This document shows positions 5,828-6,891 of a stretch of DNA of 6,891 nt, one piece after another (within the stretch, counting starts at the first letter, position 1; every line of letters starts with the position of its first letter). The position numbers and the translations under genes were made by a program. The notes under the pieces are model-generated. The model worked only from the letters and a program-made list of their open reading frames with translations, made no database searches and had not been told where the DNA came from. Source of the stretch: Anaerolineales bacterium UBA4823 (GTDB lineage Bacteria > Chloroflexota > Anaerolineae > Anaerolineales > UBA4823); contig DHFN01000136.1 in NCBI GenBank assembly GCA_002402275.1, positions 1 through 6,891 on the forward strand, in the 5' to 3' direction.

Positions 5828-6094
5828 TCAGTGTGTCGTCAAAATGCTCACAAGGTTATCCCTAACGGTTAATACACCCTCGTTAATGTAAACCGATTTC
5901 TTGCCGTTATCATCATTATAAAACAGTAAACCGTCTGCTGTTGCGCAAATCAGAGGCGCATGGCCGGGTAAAATTCCGATTGACGACCCATCTTCTAAGA
6001 GCACTTTTAGGCTGTGAATGTTTTCCAGCTCCAAGACGGTGCCGGTAACGCTCAAGACCTCAACACGGAGAAGATTAGGTTTCACGGAATTCAT
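5828..6094 (-). CDS. atpC: N-ATPase F1 subunit epsilon, short form without C-terminal helices
   Basis: Epsilon binds gamma and the c ring in the central stalk. This 88-residue version holds the N-terminal beta-sandwich: LRVEVLSVTGTVLELE (9-24), the conserved GILPGHAPLI block (40-49), and the YINEGVLTVRDNLVSILT end strand (68-86), equivalent to the usual (V)xGGxxxVxxNxVxVLA motif. It stops right there, so the C-terminal two-helix domain that mediates epsilon inhibition and ATP sensing in many F-ATPases is absent. The TGA is followed by the atpQ start, so this appears to be a genuine short gene rather than a frameshift. It begins 6 bases after atpD ends with no clear ribosome site, suggesting coupling to atpD. 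Confidence 0.93.
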   Translation of the reverse strand: MNSVKPNLLRVEVLSVTGTVLELENIHSLKVLLEDGSSIGILPGHAPLICATADGLLFYNDDNGKKSVYINEGVLTVRDNLVSILTTH

Positions 6095-6100
6095 CTTATT

Positions 6101-6891
6101 TTACTCAGCCTGTTCTCTTTCCATAACTTTAGCTTTTGCAATCACTTCGTCTATTTTCCCAGACATATAAAAAGCTTGCTCAGGTAGCTCATCAAATTCA
6201 CCGGATAAAATCCTTGCAAAACCATCAATGGTATCTTCCACAGGGACGTATCTGCCTTCCTGCCCAACATAAGCTCCTGCAGTGAAAAATGGCTGGGTCA
6301 AGAAGCGCTGGATTCGTCTTGCTCGGATCACAACTTGCTGATCGCTCTGGGAGAGCTCTTCCATGCCTAAAATGGCGATAAGGTCCTGCAGCTCCTCATA
6401 GCGGGCTAAAGTCGCCTTCACTTGAGTGGCAGTCTCATAATGCTTTCGACCAACGATCTCAGGTTTGAGCAGCGTGGAGCTCGATTGCAGCGGGTCGATG
6501 GCGGGATATAAGCCCAGAGAGAATATGCGCCGGGAAAGGACTGAAATCACATCCAGATGCGAAAAGGTTGCAGTAATTGCTGGATCGGTGACGTCATCAG
6601 CAGGAATATAGACAGCTTGCACAGAGGTCACGCTCGAGCCGCTTGTTGAGGTAATGCGTTCTTGCAACAGTCCCATTTCCGAGTCTAAAGTAGCTTGGTA
6701 GCCTAATTCACTGGGCAGCCTGCCCAAAAGTGTGGAAACTTCTGAGCCAGCCTGGATGAAGCGGTAAATGTTATCGATAAAGATAAGGACAGGGTACCTG
6801 GCTTGATCGCGGAAATATTCCGCCATGGTCAGAGCCGTAAAAGGAACGCGCATTCGAGCGCCTGGGGGTTCATTCATTTGGCCAAAAGCCA
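6101..6891 (-). CDS. atpD: N-ATPase F1 subunit beta, C-terminal part, cut by window edge
   Basis: About 263 residues of the catalytic beta subunit are present; the frame continues through the right edge (upstream residues AFGQ precede MNEPPGAR), so the ATG at 6877 is internal and not the start. Visible blocks are GQMNEPPGARMRV, the TMAEYFRD helix, the Walker B strand LIFIDNIYRF, then QAGSEVSTLLGRLPSELGYQ (as two pieces of the conserved non-catalytic interface), and the C-terminal helical domain ending in the IQRFLTQPFF segment. The P-loop, catalytic glutamate and VGERTR block lie outside the window. The DELSEED loop reads EELSQSD, with fewer acids than the canonical form. It heads the part of the operon seen here, as atpD does in N-ATPase operons. 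Confidence 0.97.
   Translation of the reverse strand, partial: AFGQMNEPPGARMRVPFTALTMAEYFRDQARYPVLIFIDNIYRFIQAGSEVSTLLGRLPSELGYQATLDSEMGLLQERITSTSGSSVTSVQAVYIPADDVTDPAITATFSHLDVISVLSRRIFSLGLYPAIDPLQSSSTLLKPEIVGRKHYETATQVKATLARYEELQDLIAILGMEELSQSDQQVVIRARRIQRFLTQPFFTAGAYVGQEGRYVPVEDTIDGFARILSGEFDELPEQAFYMSGKIDEVIAKAKVMEREQAE

Larger units (their letters stand above)
420..6891 (-). other. N-ATPase operon (atpDCQRBEFA, PII-like gene, atpG)
   Basis: Ten genes are packed on one strand with spacings between a 26-base overlap and a 9-base gap, including ATGA start/stop overlaps at atpQ-atpR and at atpA to the PII-like gene. The order D-C-Q-R-B-E-F-A-G matches the N-type alternate F1Fo-ATPase and differs from the housekeeping B-E-F-H-A-G-D-C order. 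No promoter is visible because the 5' end of the operon is outside the window. Family knowledge says N-ATPases usually accompany a regular ATPase and may act as ATP-driven ion exporters. Confidence 0.92.

Noticed and set aside
5820..5830. Frameshift joining atpC to the atpQ N-terminus, which could restore an epsilon C-terminal domain
   Set aside because: The first 45 residues of AtpQ do not resemble the epsilon helical domain and lead directly into the AtpQ membrane core, and the atpC reading frame ends normally after its last strand.

Overview
This window is almost entirely one minus-strand operon encoding an N-type (alternate) F1Fo-ATPase. Read in the direction of transcription, from the right edge leftwards, the order is atpD (beta, cut by the window edge), atpC (epsilon), atpQ, atpR, atpB (a), atpE (c), atpF (b with a delta-like C-terminus), atpA (alpha), an inserted small gene, and atpG (gamma). 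The order D-C-Q-R-B-E-F-A-G, the accessory membrane genes atpQ and atpR, the lack of a separate delta gene, and the long b subunit with a delta-like end together identify the N-ATPase type rather than the housekeeping F-ATPase.

The standout feature is the extra gene between atpA and atpG (1347-1676). It encodes a 109-residue protein that looks like the PstA/DarA family, the PII-like trimeric cyclic-di-AMP receptors. It starts inside the atpA stop codon (ATGA overlap) and is followed 9 bases later by atpG with a strong Shine-Dalgarno. It is therefore built into the operon exactly between the alpha and gamma genes. Several residues known to contact c-di-AMP in PstA/DarA are changed, so the ligand may differ. 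A signalling-nucleotide receptor as part of, or regulator of, a rotary ATPase is not something I know to be described.

Other departures from textbook F-ATPases are: an epsilon of only 88 residues without the C-terminal helical domain; a c subunit whose helix-1 glycine motif is almost erased (Val, Val, Glu, Trp, then one Gly) and which carries carboxylates at both positions 32 and 65; an alpha with an N-terminal extension of about 47 residues; and a degenerate DELSEED loop in beta.

Downstream of atpG lies a spacer of about 200 bases (224-419) without a convincing gene or intrinsic terminator. It is followed by the start of a same-strand histidine-phosphatase (phosphoglycerate mutase-like) gene that runs off the left edge (1-223).

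Organism: a bacterium of moderate GC content. N-ATPase operons are scattered by horizontal transfer, so they say little about taxonomy. PstA/DarA-like proteins are commonest in Firmicutes and also occur in Chloroflexota-like lineages. A Chloroflexota-type (Anaerolineae-like) bacterium is my tentative guess, at low confidence.
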